Shown: in pieces, positions 30,296 through 51,000 of the stretch | Numbering within the stretch: position 1 is the first letter of the stretch | Layout of the letters: every line of letters starts with the position of its first letter | NCBI GenBank assembly: GCA_018340805.1 | Contig: JACMZG010001863.1 | Coordinates: 20,093,936-20,157,935, forward strand | Reading direction: 5' to 3' | Length of the DNA stretch: 64,000 nt | Origin: Microvelia longipes | Lineage: Eukaryota > Arthropoda > Insecta > Hemiptera > Veliidae | Position numbers and translations under genes: made by a program | Notes under the pieces: generated by a model | Database searches by the model: none | What the model was told of the DNA's origin: nothing | What the model saw: only the letters and a program-made list of their open reading frames with translations

Positions 30296-30359
30296 AATTC
30301 AAGTTATTAGTGTTGTTTCATTTAAAGCTTAGTTAAAAAATAGTTGTAAGATTAAAGTA

Positions 30360-39620
<9,261 letters not shown>

Positions 39621-39984
39621 TTCTAAAAACTGATGTTGCTACACACAAGAATTAAAACTAAAAGAGGATATTTAGACAGTAACACAAGAATAAATATTTA
39701 AAATAATAAAGATAAAATTGATGAGACCGGTTGATAAATAAAACACGTGATTTTAGAAGGCAAACAGCGGTTAAAAAGATTGGCCAAGAAGAGGGGATGA
39801 AAGTTCGCGGGGCGGGGGTCAAAGGAGGGCGCAAAAATTATAATTACAAAAGCTCATTCACATTTATTTTTCGACTTTATCTTAAAAAGATAAACGACAA
39901 CGTAAAAGTGTTAATTTTTTATTCATGGATTACATAAAGATGTATTAATATGTATTTATCTTACTATTTCACTACGTAGTGTAT

Positions 39985-41750
39985 CTCTGTTATGTTAAAA
40001 TCTATAGCTGGTATAATAATTGAACCTTTGACTTATATTTTAAATCGATGCCTTCGAGAGGGTATTTTCCCAGATGCATGAAGGTTTCAAGAGTTGTACC
40101 AGTCTTCAAAAAGGGTGATAAATCACAACCTAGCAATTACAGACCGGTTGCATCATTCCAGTTTTTTCTAAATTACTTGAAATTGTTATAAACAAAGAAA
40201 TTACAAACGCATTTTGAGAAAAATAATTTATTTTCAAATTCACAATTTGGTTATAGAAACAATAAGTCCAACAGTTGATGCAGTGAGATCTGGAGTTGAA
40301 ATTCATCACTCAAGGATTTGAAAATCTGGAGGAGACGCTTCTTGCTTGCTGTGAATCTGAGTAAGGCATTTGATCTTGTTCCTCATGATCTGGTGATACT
40401 GAAGCTGAAACATTAAACATTGATGGATTAGCTTTAAAAACGATTGAAAGTTACCTTAATAATAGATATCAGTGTGTTGTAATGATGAAGAAAGATCTCA
40501 ATATTTACCTGTTGATCTTGGAGTACCTCAAGGCTCTCATCTCGGACCTACCTTGTTCCTGGCTGTGATAAACGATCTTCCGGAGTACCTGAAACAAAAA
40601 GAAAAATTAGCAAAATCAATCATGTACTGTGATGATAGCAATGTTATGACAAGAGGGAAAAACAAAATTAACAATCAGCACAACCTTAGTGATCTACTAT
40701 TATTAGCAGAGCAGTGGTTTACAGTTAATGGTTTCTTACTAAATCAAGAAAAAACACAACTCATCACTTTTTCTCTTAAGAGGAATGAGGTGGCAACTGA
40801 GGTAAAGTTCTCTAGGACTTGTCCTGGATTCTAAACTAAGTTGGAAACCTCATATCCTGTCTTTAGAAAAAAAGCTGTCTTCCAAAATATTTTTAATTAA
40901 GTCCTTGAAGGAATATTTGGATGAAACAAGTTTGAAGAGTGTTTATCATGCATTATTTGAAAGTATAATGAGCTATGGACTTCTTCTGTACGGACACGCT
41001 GAATCATCAGAGATATTTTTAAAGCAGAAGAAATTAATTAGGATTATGGCTGGAGCTAAGTACACAGCACACTGTAAACCCCTGTTTGTTAAACTTAAAA
41101 TTTTGTCTTTTTATTCGTTATATGTGTTTTTATGTCTAAAGTATATTAAGTTTAATTTAAGTAATTTTATTCAAGCTAAAGATGTTCATAGTTATAATAC
41201 TAGAAATAAGAATAGTTTAGTACTTACTAGTCATAGGTTAGAGAAGTCCAGAACTGGCCATAACTGCTTAGGAATAAGTTTATTTAATGCGCTTGATTCA
41301 GAAATCCAAAGTCTAGCTTATAAAGAATTTTGTATTAGAATTAAGAATTTTGTTACTACATCCTTTTATAGTGTTAAGTGACTTTTTTACTTTAAAATTT
41401 ACCTGATTGTTTTTTAACTTAGATTTAATATTCTTGTATATTAGACTCTTCAAACTGTGATACTTACATATGTTCTATTTAAAAAGTTGTTAAATTTTTC
41501 TAGTCAATTGTTTTATACATGCCAATTTTTTAGATTAATTTTTAAGGATTAAACACTGTGATATGTGTATGTTTTCATTGTTTTGTGATGTCTCTTACCT
41601 TATTTTATTTATTGTTTTAACTTAATATTTTACTTTTAAAATGTATTTACTTATGTTTTCTACATTTTGACGCTATTATGCCATCTTGCACACTGTGCCT
41701 GGTTTAAAATAAAGAGAATTATTTATTTTATTTATTTATTTATTTATTAT
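39985..41750 (+). pseudogene. Broken non-LTR retrotransposon (reverse transcriptase ORF remnant)
   Basis: Pieces of a CR1/L2/Jockey-group reverse transcriptase appear in order but in different frames: RVVPVFKKGDKSQPSNYRPV (about 40090-40150), LSKAFDLVPHDLVILKLK (about 40355-40410), VPQGSHLGPTLFLAVINDLP (about 40520-40580), a catalytic box YCDDS where YADD or FADD is usual (about 40625), LDSKLSWKPH (about 40830), and a C-terminal region to 41381 with YNTRNKNSLV. Several frameshifts and stops (for example around 40190, 40280, 40415) inactivate it, and the 5' part is missing. The 3' end carries an ATTT-type tail (TTTATTTATTTATTTATTTA, 41720-41750). It lies in the AHCY/V-ATPase divergent interval. 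Confidence 0.85.
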
Positions 41751-42255
41751 TATTTAAGATTAGATAATAGATTAACTACAACTTCCGCAATGCTAAAAAC
41801 ATCCTTGGTTTTGTCTCAATGCTTGAGTTAAAACTTTGAGTTTTTTAGTCTATTATCCCTGGTTGAAATTATTCATAGTATTAGTAGCGTTAAGCAACTC
41901 TATAATAGAAAACCAACTGTATAGAAAACCCCTATGGTGATGACGTCATAAATAAAGTTATTAGCAAATGTTGCTACTTAGAGAGAGTCCGATCGAGCTG
42001 AAATCGGTCCAATCGTGTTAGGATGGCTCCTGTAAAGATGGGTGTCCATGTTGAGTTAGTGGTTGTTATGACCAGAAGATCACTTCGATATCGATGTCCT
42101 TCCGCTTTGCGGCCCTGCTAAGCTCGCTATGGTTTCATGGTATCAACGACAAGCTGTTTTGTCGGTATGAGACGGTAGGCTAACTTGGGCGGAAGAAGAG
42201 GTTGATTACCTTCTAGCACTACTGAACCGACAGATATCGTACAGGTCATTGCCTA

Positions 42256-42256
<1 letters not shown>
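41751..42256. other. Unexplained GC-richer block upstream of the V-ATPase gene
   Basis: From about 41985 to 42245 the sequence is visibly less AT-rich than its surroundings (GTCCGATCGAGCTGAAATCG, TCCTTCCGCTTTGCGGCCCT) without an open frame I can recognise. A perfect TGACGTCA is at 41941-41948. It could be a promoter-proximal element or a repeat with no second copy here. Confidence 0.4.
41941..41948. promoter_or_regulatory. Palindromic CRE-like site TGACGTCA
   Basis: Perfect CREB/ATF consensus in the divergent AHCY/V-ATPase interval, about 1 kb upstream of the V-ATPase start codon. Motif evidence only. Confidence 0.35.
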
Positions 42257-42258
<2 letters not shown>

Positions 42259-42318
<60 letters not shown>

Positions 42319-42339
42319 ATATATATATATATATATATA

Positions 42340-42386
<47 letters not shown>
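42259..42386. repeat. (AT)n microsatellite
   Basis: About 128 bp of AT dinucleotides with three small phase breaks (ATATTATTATAT and similar), upstream of the V-ATPase first exon. Confidence 0.95.
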
Positions 42387-42387
<1 letters not shown>

Positions 42388-42394
42388 TCCGAAC

Positions 42395-42640
42395 AGCAAA
42401 ACTATAGCAGTAGACTGATTTTTTTTTACAAAGTTTCAACTCTCTAGCATAAACCATACAGTAGTAGGAGCTACGATTATTACTGACATACACACAACAT
42501 AGACAAACAACTTTGCGAATACAAAGAGACAAATACTTTTATTAGTGTGAGTCTCTTGGTGCGAAAACCACTCAGGAGGACTGCATCGGATCATTCTGTT
42601 GACATTCCGGTTTCGAATTTGTCGCAAACACAATACTTTT
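42395..42640 (-). repeat. Partial minus-strand copy of the 5S-containing repeat family (5' part)
   Basis: Read on the minus strand: AGTATTGTGTTTGCGAC, GTGTGTATGTCAG, TTTATGCTAGAGAGTTGAAA, CAGTCTACTGCTATAGTTTT and GCTGTTCGGAATATAAT match the beginning of the copies at 37545 and 49640. It breaks off into the AT microsatellite and lacks the 5S-like part. Confidence 0.6.
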
Positions 42641-42965
42641 CTAATAAACCCATGAAATAAATAAGTAAAAGTAAAAACAACACAATGATTAGTTCACATT
42701 TAAGAAATTAAAGGGTTTGATTTGAGTCCTTGTACTGTATTGTAGTCCTTTTTAGACTATTCTCCCTGCATTGTACTTTGTACTAGCTGAACAGAGCTTA
42801 ACCGAGATTTTGTACCAAATAAAAAATTCTATTGGTAACACTGAATTAAAAGTCCAAAAATCATATGACTCAAAAGTGGGCGAGTCTCTTTTGTTATTAT
42901 TATAGCTAAAATTTCGTTTTTAAATTATTTTATTTGTAAATAGTGCTCATTTATAGTTCTTCAAC

Positions 42966-45900
42966 ATGCGGGGTTTTCTTTTTAATATCGACGGAGGTTA
43001 CCTGGAAGGGCTTTGTCGAGGGTTCAAATGTGGAATCCTTAATCAAACCGATTATTTGAATCTGGTCCAATGTGAATCTTTGGAAGGCAAGCATTTATGT
43101 TTCAAGTATTGATTTATTTATTAATTTGAATTTCCTTTCTTAATTTTATTTTAATGTTTGCATTGTTATTAATTTTACTGTTTTAGACTTAAAATTGCAT
43201 CTTCAAGGAACAGATTATGGAAATTTCTTGGCTAACGAGCCCAGCCCTCTTGCCGTATCTGTCATCGACGACAAACTCAGGGAAAAGCTGGTTATAGAAT
43301 TTCAACATTTAAGGAATCAAGCTGTTGAGCCTTTATCTACATTCCTCGACTATATAACGTTAGTGAAAGTTTGACAAGTAGTTTGTTGCTTATGTTTGAA
43401 ACCTTATTGTAGTAGGTGTTGTCTTTATGACCTTCTCGTATGTTTTTAGGTACAGTTACATGATTGATAATATCATTCTTCTTATCACTGGCACTCTCCA
43501 TCAGCGACCTATATCAGAATTGATTCCGAAATGTCACCCCCTTGGATCATTTGAGCAAATGGAAGCTATTCATGTTGCTGCTACCCCTGCTGAATTGTAC
43601 AATGCTGTCCTTGTAGATACTCCATTAGGTATGTTACATTTGAAAGAAAAAAAAATATACTTATCTCCCGTTTCTCGATTTTTTAACTCTCGCCATCTAT
43701 TATACCTTACCCTTTTAAAAAAATTTTAACCACAGCAATTATACCAAATTCAGATTACAAAAACTCTAGTACTGAGTACAAGCAAACTTTCCTAAAATTT
43801 TGCCTGTGTCAAGATGGGGAGTGACAACAATAGTTGTTCTAAAGTTAGTGTACTATGCATAAATCTAATCTCATAGTCTGACCTGAAAGCCATAGATCCC
43901 CAGATCACTATCCCAGATCAGTTCTGGCGTGTCTTCCAGAACTGAACAGGTTTCAGAAGGTCACAGGTTTCCCACTTTCGCAGTGCTCGGTCTGTAGGTT
44001 CTATATCTTTCTCACCCTTAAATGGCCTACCAAACTTTTTTTTCCAACTTGTCTCAGATGATATCCAACCCCTCATTTGGGTAACAACCAAAGGAAACCA
44101 TGTAAAACCTAAGAGATAACCTTATATAAGGCCTCCGCTGGATTTGAACCCTTGACCTGCAGGTTGTGAGGCATGCACTCTACCACTGAGCTACCGTACC
44201 TTTTGTTTCAAGGCCATTTATTACCAATCTAACAGCTTTGCTTAGAATTCCAAATTATATGTATTATTTAAATACTTTTATATCTTTATTTACAGCTCCA
44301 TTCTTTGTTGACTGCATTAGTGAACAGGATCTAGATGAAATGAACATTGAGATTATTCGTAATACTTTATACAAAGCTTACTTAGAAGCATTTTATAAAT
44401 TCTGTGAAAAATTGGGTGGTACTACTGCTGATACTATGTGTGAAGTGCTTGCAGTAAGTATATTTACTTTTATGGCTAAATGATGATGCTATTTTATAAA
44501 AAAAATTGATTGAATGTTTATACAAAGTGATATTACAAGACAATGTTATAAGCTATGCTACATCAAGAAACTGTTACATAATTTGTCATTATTGTTAGCT
44601 CAACATGAAATCATCTCCATTTCAATTTATGTCTAACTCATGTGGGCACTGAGAGTCTGAACTCACTCTGCCCTTCACTCAATATTCTAAAGATGAGAGG
44701 TGCTCTCATCAGGGTGACCTAGGTATTTTCATTTCCTAGAAAATATGTTGCCTATTTACTAGACTTATACTAGTCATGTGATGCTTAATTTATTAGTATC
44801 CGTACTTATTTTACTCCTTTGAATAAATTATGTTTTTACTTAGTAATAATTGGTTTCACAACGTTGAAGTATATTAAATATAATAGTAAATTAAATTTAG
44901 TTATTACATTTTAACAGTAATAGTTATAAATTGAATATAATTCTTCTTTCAGTTTGAAGCTGACCGCAGAGCATTTATCATCACTATTAATTCATTTGGA
45001 ACTGAACTAAGCAAAGATGACAGAGCTAAACTTTATCCCAGGTGTGGTAAACTTGAACCTGATGGTTTGGCTGCACTGGCAAGAGCTGATGATTATGAGC
45101 AAGTAAAGGCTATTGCTGAATTTTATGCTGTGAGTCCTTTTTATTAATTTTGGATATTTTTTTTATGAAATAATTGTATTTAATAGGGGTGCCTCTAACA
45201 AGATACATGTGTATAACCATATATTGACTAGAAAAAATAATTTTTAGAAACTTGCCAATATTATATCTTAAACTTAAAGTTATAAACAAAATACTTGGTG
45301 AACATCCATTTGAGGATTTAGGTTTTCTGGTGGTGACCATGTCACTGATTTATTGATTAGGAATCTGATGTTTTGCTTCCACTGATAGGTATCTATAGGC
45401 ATTTATAAATAAGTAATATTTTTCAGGAATATGCCGTACTATTTGAAGGAGCTGGCAACAATCCCGGAGAAAAAACTCTTGAAGACAAATTTTTCGAACA
45501 TGAGGTAATACTTAAATTTTTTTACAATATTTCAATAAGAGTTATAAATGCTGGAGCAAACTTGATTAAAAAATTTATGGTGTTTGTAATTAATAAAAAA
45601 AATGTTTTTGAAAATTTGAAATTTAAATCTTATTTATCTTAATAAATTACAATTAATGTTTCTCCATTCTGTTATTAGTTTTTTTTGTTGAGCTTCGCTC
45701 AATGAATCGTTGTGAAGATATATGTAAAGGTTATTAAATAAATTAATATTTATAAAGGACTGTAGTCTTCAAGAAATTTAAATTTTGAATATATATCATA
45801 CCAGTCCAAAAAATTTACTCTTTTATTCTGTTATTAGAATTAAAATATATGTTGCAGAATACAACCAAGAAGTTATTGTATATTTATATAGCAAAATAAT

Positions 45901-46639
45901 TCTATTGGTTGGTTTTGGTTCTTAAAAAAAATCATGAAATACACTTGGTTCTGCATCTGCATTTTTATTAGCTAATATTAATTGTCATTAATCAGCAGTA
46001 ATGACGACAAAAATTTAAAAACATGGAAATATATTTTATGGATTTGAAATTTAGCATAAATTCAGTCATGCATAAGACCAACAATTGTGCCAAGTTTGTT
46101 TGTCATTATCAGCATTAGATCAATTTTTATCCAATGACAAGTATATTTTTTCTTAAAGTTAAATCAAAAAATAATCCAATGGAGTTTAAATTTGGTACAA
46201 GTGTATCTCTCTATGTAATAACAAAGGATACAAAGTTTCATTTCTACCCGGCTATTACATCTATGGTTTACGTCGAATCACTTATGTTAAGTTAGGCAGT
46301 ATGTAACGAGGTCGGTATGTGGATAGGTGAGCGCTTGAAAAAAAAAAAAACAGAAGTTTAAACTGCCTAAGGCTCTGAAGTAGTAAGAATGAGCGTAGTG
46401 AATAGTTCTGAGGTTATAAGTTCTGTTATAAGTTGCATAACAGTTTCAGGGTTATTATGATTTATTTTTCTTTTCAGGTTAAACTTAATGTGAATGCATT
46501 TTTACAACAGTTTCACTATGGTGTGTTCTATTCTTACCTCAAACTGAAAGAACAGGAGTGCAGAAACATTGTCTGGATTGCTGAGTGCGTAGCTCAGAAA
46601 CATAGAGCCAAAATAGACAATTATATCCCAATATTTTAA
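42966..46639 (+). CDS. ATP6V0D1: V-type H+-ATPase V0 subunit d (VhaAC39), 7 exons, 348 aa
   Basis: Peripheral subunit that caps the proteolipid ring of the V0 sector and couples it to the central stalk of the vacuolar proton pump. Exons: 42966-43086, 43187-43358, 43450-43628, 44296-44453, 44953-45129, 45427-45504, 46478-46639; frame intact (1047 nt). The protein reads [20 protein letters not shown] at the start, [87 protein letters not shown], and ends [11 protein letters not shown], the invariant C-terminus of subunit d. Length matches about 350 aa in fly and human; no membrane segment is expected or seen. Intron 1 uses a GC donor (GAAG|GCAAGC). Intron 3 carries a tRNA-derived SINE and intron 6 a 5S-containing repeat. 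In flies this gene has testis paralogues; the sequence alone cannot say which paralogue this is. Confidence 0.97.
43850..44201 (-). mobile_element. tRNA-derived SINE (V-ATPase intron 3)
   Basis: On the minus strand from 44200 the head reads GGTACGGTAGCTCAGTGGTA (A-box-like) and later GGGTTCAAATCC (B box), with a T-arm-like stem, followed by a non-tRNA body ending near 43850. The anticodon arm does not fold properly (TGCATGCCTCACAACCTGCA), and no CCA-ready acceptor pairing is present, so it is a retroposon head rather than a tRNA gene. The 3' end is approximate. Confidence 0.7.
45312..45388 (+). repeat. Fragment of the 30543-30796 foldback family (V-ATPase intron 5)
   Basis: GGATTTAGGTTTTCTGGTGGTG, in part, then ACCATGTCA, GGAATCTGATGTTTTGCTTC and CACTG follow the left arm of the AHCY-intron foldback. 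Only one arm is present. Confidence 0.6.
45985..46425 (+). repeat. 5S-containing dispersed repeat, copy 3 (V-ATPase intron 6)
   Basis: Begins GCAGTAATGACGACAAAAAT, then CATTATCAGCATTAGATCAA, AAATTTGGTACAAGTGTATC, the 5S-like segment, and a tail GAATGAGCGTAGTGAATAGT like that of copy 2 (GATGAGCGTAGCAAATTT). Ends within about 50 bp of the final exon. Confidence 0.65.
46232..46340 (+). pseudogene. 5S rRNA-derived segment in repeat copy 3
   Basis: TACATCTATGGTTTACGTCG, AATCACTTATGTTAAG, then GGTCGGTATGTGGATAGGTG and AGCGCTTGAAAA follow 5S rRNA (TACATCGGTTCTCGTCCGAT, CACCGAAATTAAGC, GGTTAGTACTTAGATGGGGG, ACCGCTTGGGAA) in order. This copy keeps the central A-box/intermediate-element part best. An A12 run directly follows (46338-46350). 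Confidence 0.6.
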
Positions 46640-48074
46640 ATTCTCGATTTGCTTTGGAAAAAAACCCTGGTTGTTTGTATGAAAACTTATCTCTTTATTC
46701 CTTCACTAGTCCAGCAGTGTACATTTGTATCATTATTGTATTATAATTTTGTTTGATCCCTTACTTCAGCCTTCTCACTCCCACCCTCTTTAAGTTGTAA
46801 ATTTTGTTTCTTTATTAAATTTGTTATCTAGAGTTGTATTTATTGACTGAAGTTTTTAATGAAAAGAACCTTCTAATAAATAGAAAATTTTCTTCAAGTA
46901 ACCTTTTAATATATAGTAAAGACAGATTTGATGCTGCTATAAATAGCAAAAACTATTAACAAGTACAATTTTACTGATTTTTACTTAAGGGTGTGTAATA
47001 TCTCTCATATTATCAAATTGGTATTTTCTGTTGCTTAAATAAACAGTTTAGATCAAAAACTAAACTGTTTGGCAGTCTAAGATATATCTTCAGTTTGATG
47101 AATACAACCCTAAATTTTGTTAGCATTCCTTTCCATTATTTTATTTATAAAACAAAAATTAAAATGATGAAATGTTAAATTATTATTACTATAAATGTTA
47201 ATCTTTAGAAATATATAAAATGGTATAGTATTGATTGTATTTTTATATTTCTTATTCCTTATGTTTTTCCAAATTTGATGCATCTCACTTTCATGTTGAG
47301 TTTATTTAATAAAGAACTGAACTAACTATGTTGGGAATCTACTGGATTTTGATTGTTCCAAAGAAAAAAGGTTCTGGTCTATATTTTATTGTACATATGA
47401 TGCTACCGAGTTTTGCAAAACATGAATAGTTGACAAAATATAAACATAGATTTCTAATAGTTATAGAAACCTAAGCATCCTAGATAGTGGAATTTACGAA
47501 TTTGGACATTTTTTATTAATATAAGAATTTAATGTTACCAGGGAAATGGGAGACACACTTGTTCAAACCCCAGTAGGTAGCATCATTTGGAGCCTTCTCT
47601 CTTATGGTTATGGAACTCTAATAGCACACCATGTGAGCTCAAGTAAATGAAACGGATAATTCTCTGTCGAAACAGGCACGTTTAACATATTAAGTCATGC
47701 ACACAGAACATTAATTATTAGTAAAATCAGAATTTTCATTAAATAATTTAATTTGTATGCTCTTAGTAGTTTATTACACATACTTCCTCATTTTCACAAA
47801 ATTCTCATGGAAACAAACGTAAGGTTATAAGGTTAAATTTTTAAGAATACTTAATTAGACACAAATTTAATAATTAGAAGTATAATTATTTACAATATAT
47901 AACACAAAAAATGATAAGCTTTTTTTAAGCTAAATATATACATTAAAAACTTTTAATAGAAACAGGTAAAAATTACCTCATAAAATATATTTTACAAAAA
48001 GTATAAAATGTAACTTATGTACTAATTATTCCATGCTTCACATGGATTATTTTACCAAACTCATCATCTTCCAG
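46640..48074. other. Convergent 3' flank between V-ATPase and SECp43
   Basis: Contains the V-ATPase 3' UTR (AATAAA at 46875-46880 is a candidate poly(A) signal) and, on the other strand, the presumed SECp43 3' UTR. A block at about 47515-47645 (GTTCAAACCCCAGTAGGTAG) is less AT-rich and may be a worn SINE, but has no second copy here. No gene is seen. Confidence 0.5.
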
Positions 48075-51000
48075 TTATTCATCCTAAAATAATTAATAAA
48101 GTATATAAGATAAAATTATAAAAAGGATATTTTGAAAGCAGCAGGAAGTACCAAGCAAAGATTATGTGGTGTACTACATAATCTATAAACTATACCAAGT
48201 TTATAGTGGCAAAAGAAGTAGAAAACCTTTTTATTTTGCATTATATATCAAATATATTTATTTTAGACCAGAATGGTTAATATTGCATAAAAATATAGCT
48301 TAAGTATCTGTCCTGGCAAAAAAATATCACAGCAATTAAACTGTCTAGCACTGTCTAATGTGCTTCTAAAATTAAGTTCTGGAGCAATATAATGCCACTT
48401 CAATTAATCAGTATTTGAAGGTCAAAGAAAAAAATAACCACTCTTAATTATATTTTTAAAAATAAACTTTCATTCAAATTTTATAACCTTTAATGAGCAA
48501 GCTTTCATAGTATAATTAGCATAATAATAATAGGTTTAGACACACTCATCATTTCCTGATAATTTTATTTAAACTGTAGTAATACTTGACAAAACAATAC
48601 TGAGTCAAAACCAAATTTAAAGCATAATGCTTCAATCTAAAGGTTAAAATCCTCTCAAATACATCCTATAAATTTTTGTGTTGTTTTATTAAGTTTATAA
48701 CCTAAATATCAGTATATTCAGTACTATATATAAATACCTATATATTCAGTACTATGGACTCACTTTGCTCGTCCTCAGAATGTCATGATTAGCCAAAGCT
48801 TAAGAGGGTATTACTTCGGCCTCATTAAGCTCCACCTCAGAATAATTAGGTAACCAAATATCTAAGGCTATAATACCCAGGCTATACCTGGGTGTTATAG
48901 CCTTATGTTAATTAAAGCTTAGAAAAATAATACAGTATTAGATAGGCATTCAATCAAATAAAACAGGTTTTACTTTTATTTCATGTTCACAAATGCATTA
49001 AAGACCTACGATCATACTTGACTGCTTAGTTCTTTATAAAAATATTAATATTATATTTTATCAGTGTATCACATGATTTAAAAATTATGCAGTAAAACGA
49101 CATGATTTTGACATATGTAAACAACTTCTATATAATATTAAATTTCGAACCAAAAGCATATATGATTACCAATAACTTACAAACTAAAACTTTCATAGCT
49201 ATGGGATTTTCACTACAAATTTCGCAATCTGATGATATTTTGAAATACAAATTTATTGGCCATTAAAATTTTAAAATGTAATAGTCAATACTTTCAAAAT
49301 GGCCACCAAAATATAATGAAATTTTGTGGCTCGATTGACCATCTATAGATGAAAATTTGCGTCTAATGTCAACTGAAACTGTCACACTTTGGATTTTTAA
49401 CTTTTGATGACAGCAAAATAGGCCACCGTAGTCTGAAAAATATAATCTTCTAGGGAGCACAACAAGACCTATAGTTTGATATTTGCTCCAAGCATCAACT
49501 CTCTAGCATAAACACAGCGGGAGTTATGTGTGACACACACACAGACAGACAGCATGATAAAAACCATTCAAAAGGTCATGAAAATACCTGAAACGGATAA
49601 TTATATTGAAACCTAGGTTTGGATTTTTAAGGTGAACACAATACTATTCCTTATACCTACGGCAGAAGGTGATGAAATGTAAAATACAAATCAGGAGTTA
49701 TCACTTATTAGAAGATTTCTTGATGGATAATTACATTAACTTACAATTATATATTGATTGATAAACTCACTTTGATATTCATCATAGAATAAGACACTTA
49801 AAATGCACCAGAATTTAAGAAACTTATGCCTCAACAGATGTGTACTTGATTTTTACAAAATCAGACTGTAACAAAGAAAAATTATATTAGTTTTATTTGA
49901 TGGTTGATTTTAGATATAATGAGTTAATTAGATAAAACTAAACAAAACAATATGTTAAATTGTGAAATTTAGCAAGAAATACCATAAATAAAAATTTCTG
50001 AAGAGTGAAAAGTCTGTGTGTTCCCCACACAGATGGCTTGTGATATTGTTTTCAATTATATTATTTCATGTAAATGTATCATAGCATTGTATTTATAAAT
50101 ATTGTATAGTAAATATTACAAAGAAATAAAGGAATTATTGAAAAATTGAGAAAAATGAAATTAAAGAAGCATCTGTTAGAGGGACTTAAAAAGGGAAAAC
50201 ATTATGGTACATCTAGTGGTTTTCAATGCCTGGCGCCATATTTAAGTAAAAAAAAAAAAAAAAAAAATAGGATGGCAAACAATTTTTACAGAAAAAAGGT
50301 TTCCTAAAAATACATGTATGTGTATATAATACTATATGAGAATCAGTTTAGGGCACATAAGAGACTTGATTTAATTAGATTGAATAATAAACTGCGTAAG
50401 CGCAGTTAGATTGCGTTGTTGTTGCTGCGCGTAGATTGAATAAACTATAATTCACGACTTAGTAGGAGCATATTCATGTTTAATGCTAAAACATGGAAAA
50501 AGAAATCACTAGTTTTTTTAATCATACTCACTAAAATATAAATAATAATAATGGTATAAAGAATACAAATTATAATAAGAACTACTTACTACCTAATTCA
50601 TGCAACAAATTCTATACATACATTCTTTCACATACAGAATTTTATTTTAGAATTAGCTTGTAATTAGTTTTCTTCTCATTATAGTTTTTAAACCTTTATA
50701 CTATTAATATGTATATTTCAGTAAGCATGATTAGTGATTGATATCACTAGTTAGCAGTTATAGCTCTTATAGTTAGCACGTGTGCCTGCCACCTAGATAG
50801 TCTGGGTTCGATCCCAGTCAGGGCCTCTAGGATTTTCATGCAAGGTATGGAAATCCTTCCCGTTCCTTTGAACCGTGCTATGTCAGGTACATGTAAAAGA
50901 TCCCTAACCCTAAATGAACCTGGGATTAGGCCAAATTTAGGATCCTAAATAATATTTTATATAAATTAAATATATGTTTCTGCCTTATGGTTTTGAGACC

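Larger units (their letters stand above)
28037..30359. other. Convergent intergenic region between HRI and AHCY
   Basis: The two genes end toward each other here. The interval holds the HRI 3' UTR (an ATTAAA at 28087-28092 and AATAAA at 28634-28639 are candidate poly(A) signals), a 5S-like SINE fragment (28670-28930), a dispersed repeat (29450-29815) and otherwise unannotated AT-rich sequence. No gene is seen. Confidence 0.6.

Noticed and set aside
40472..41381. Active reverse transcriptase gene
   Set aside because: The domain pieces lie in several frames with stops, the 5' half is absent and the catalytic box is YCDD; it is a dead retrotransposon.
44130..44200. Possible minus-strand tRNA gene
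   Set aside because: A and B boxes are present but the anticodon arm and acceptor stem do not fold, and a SINE body follows.
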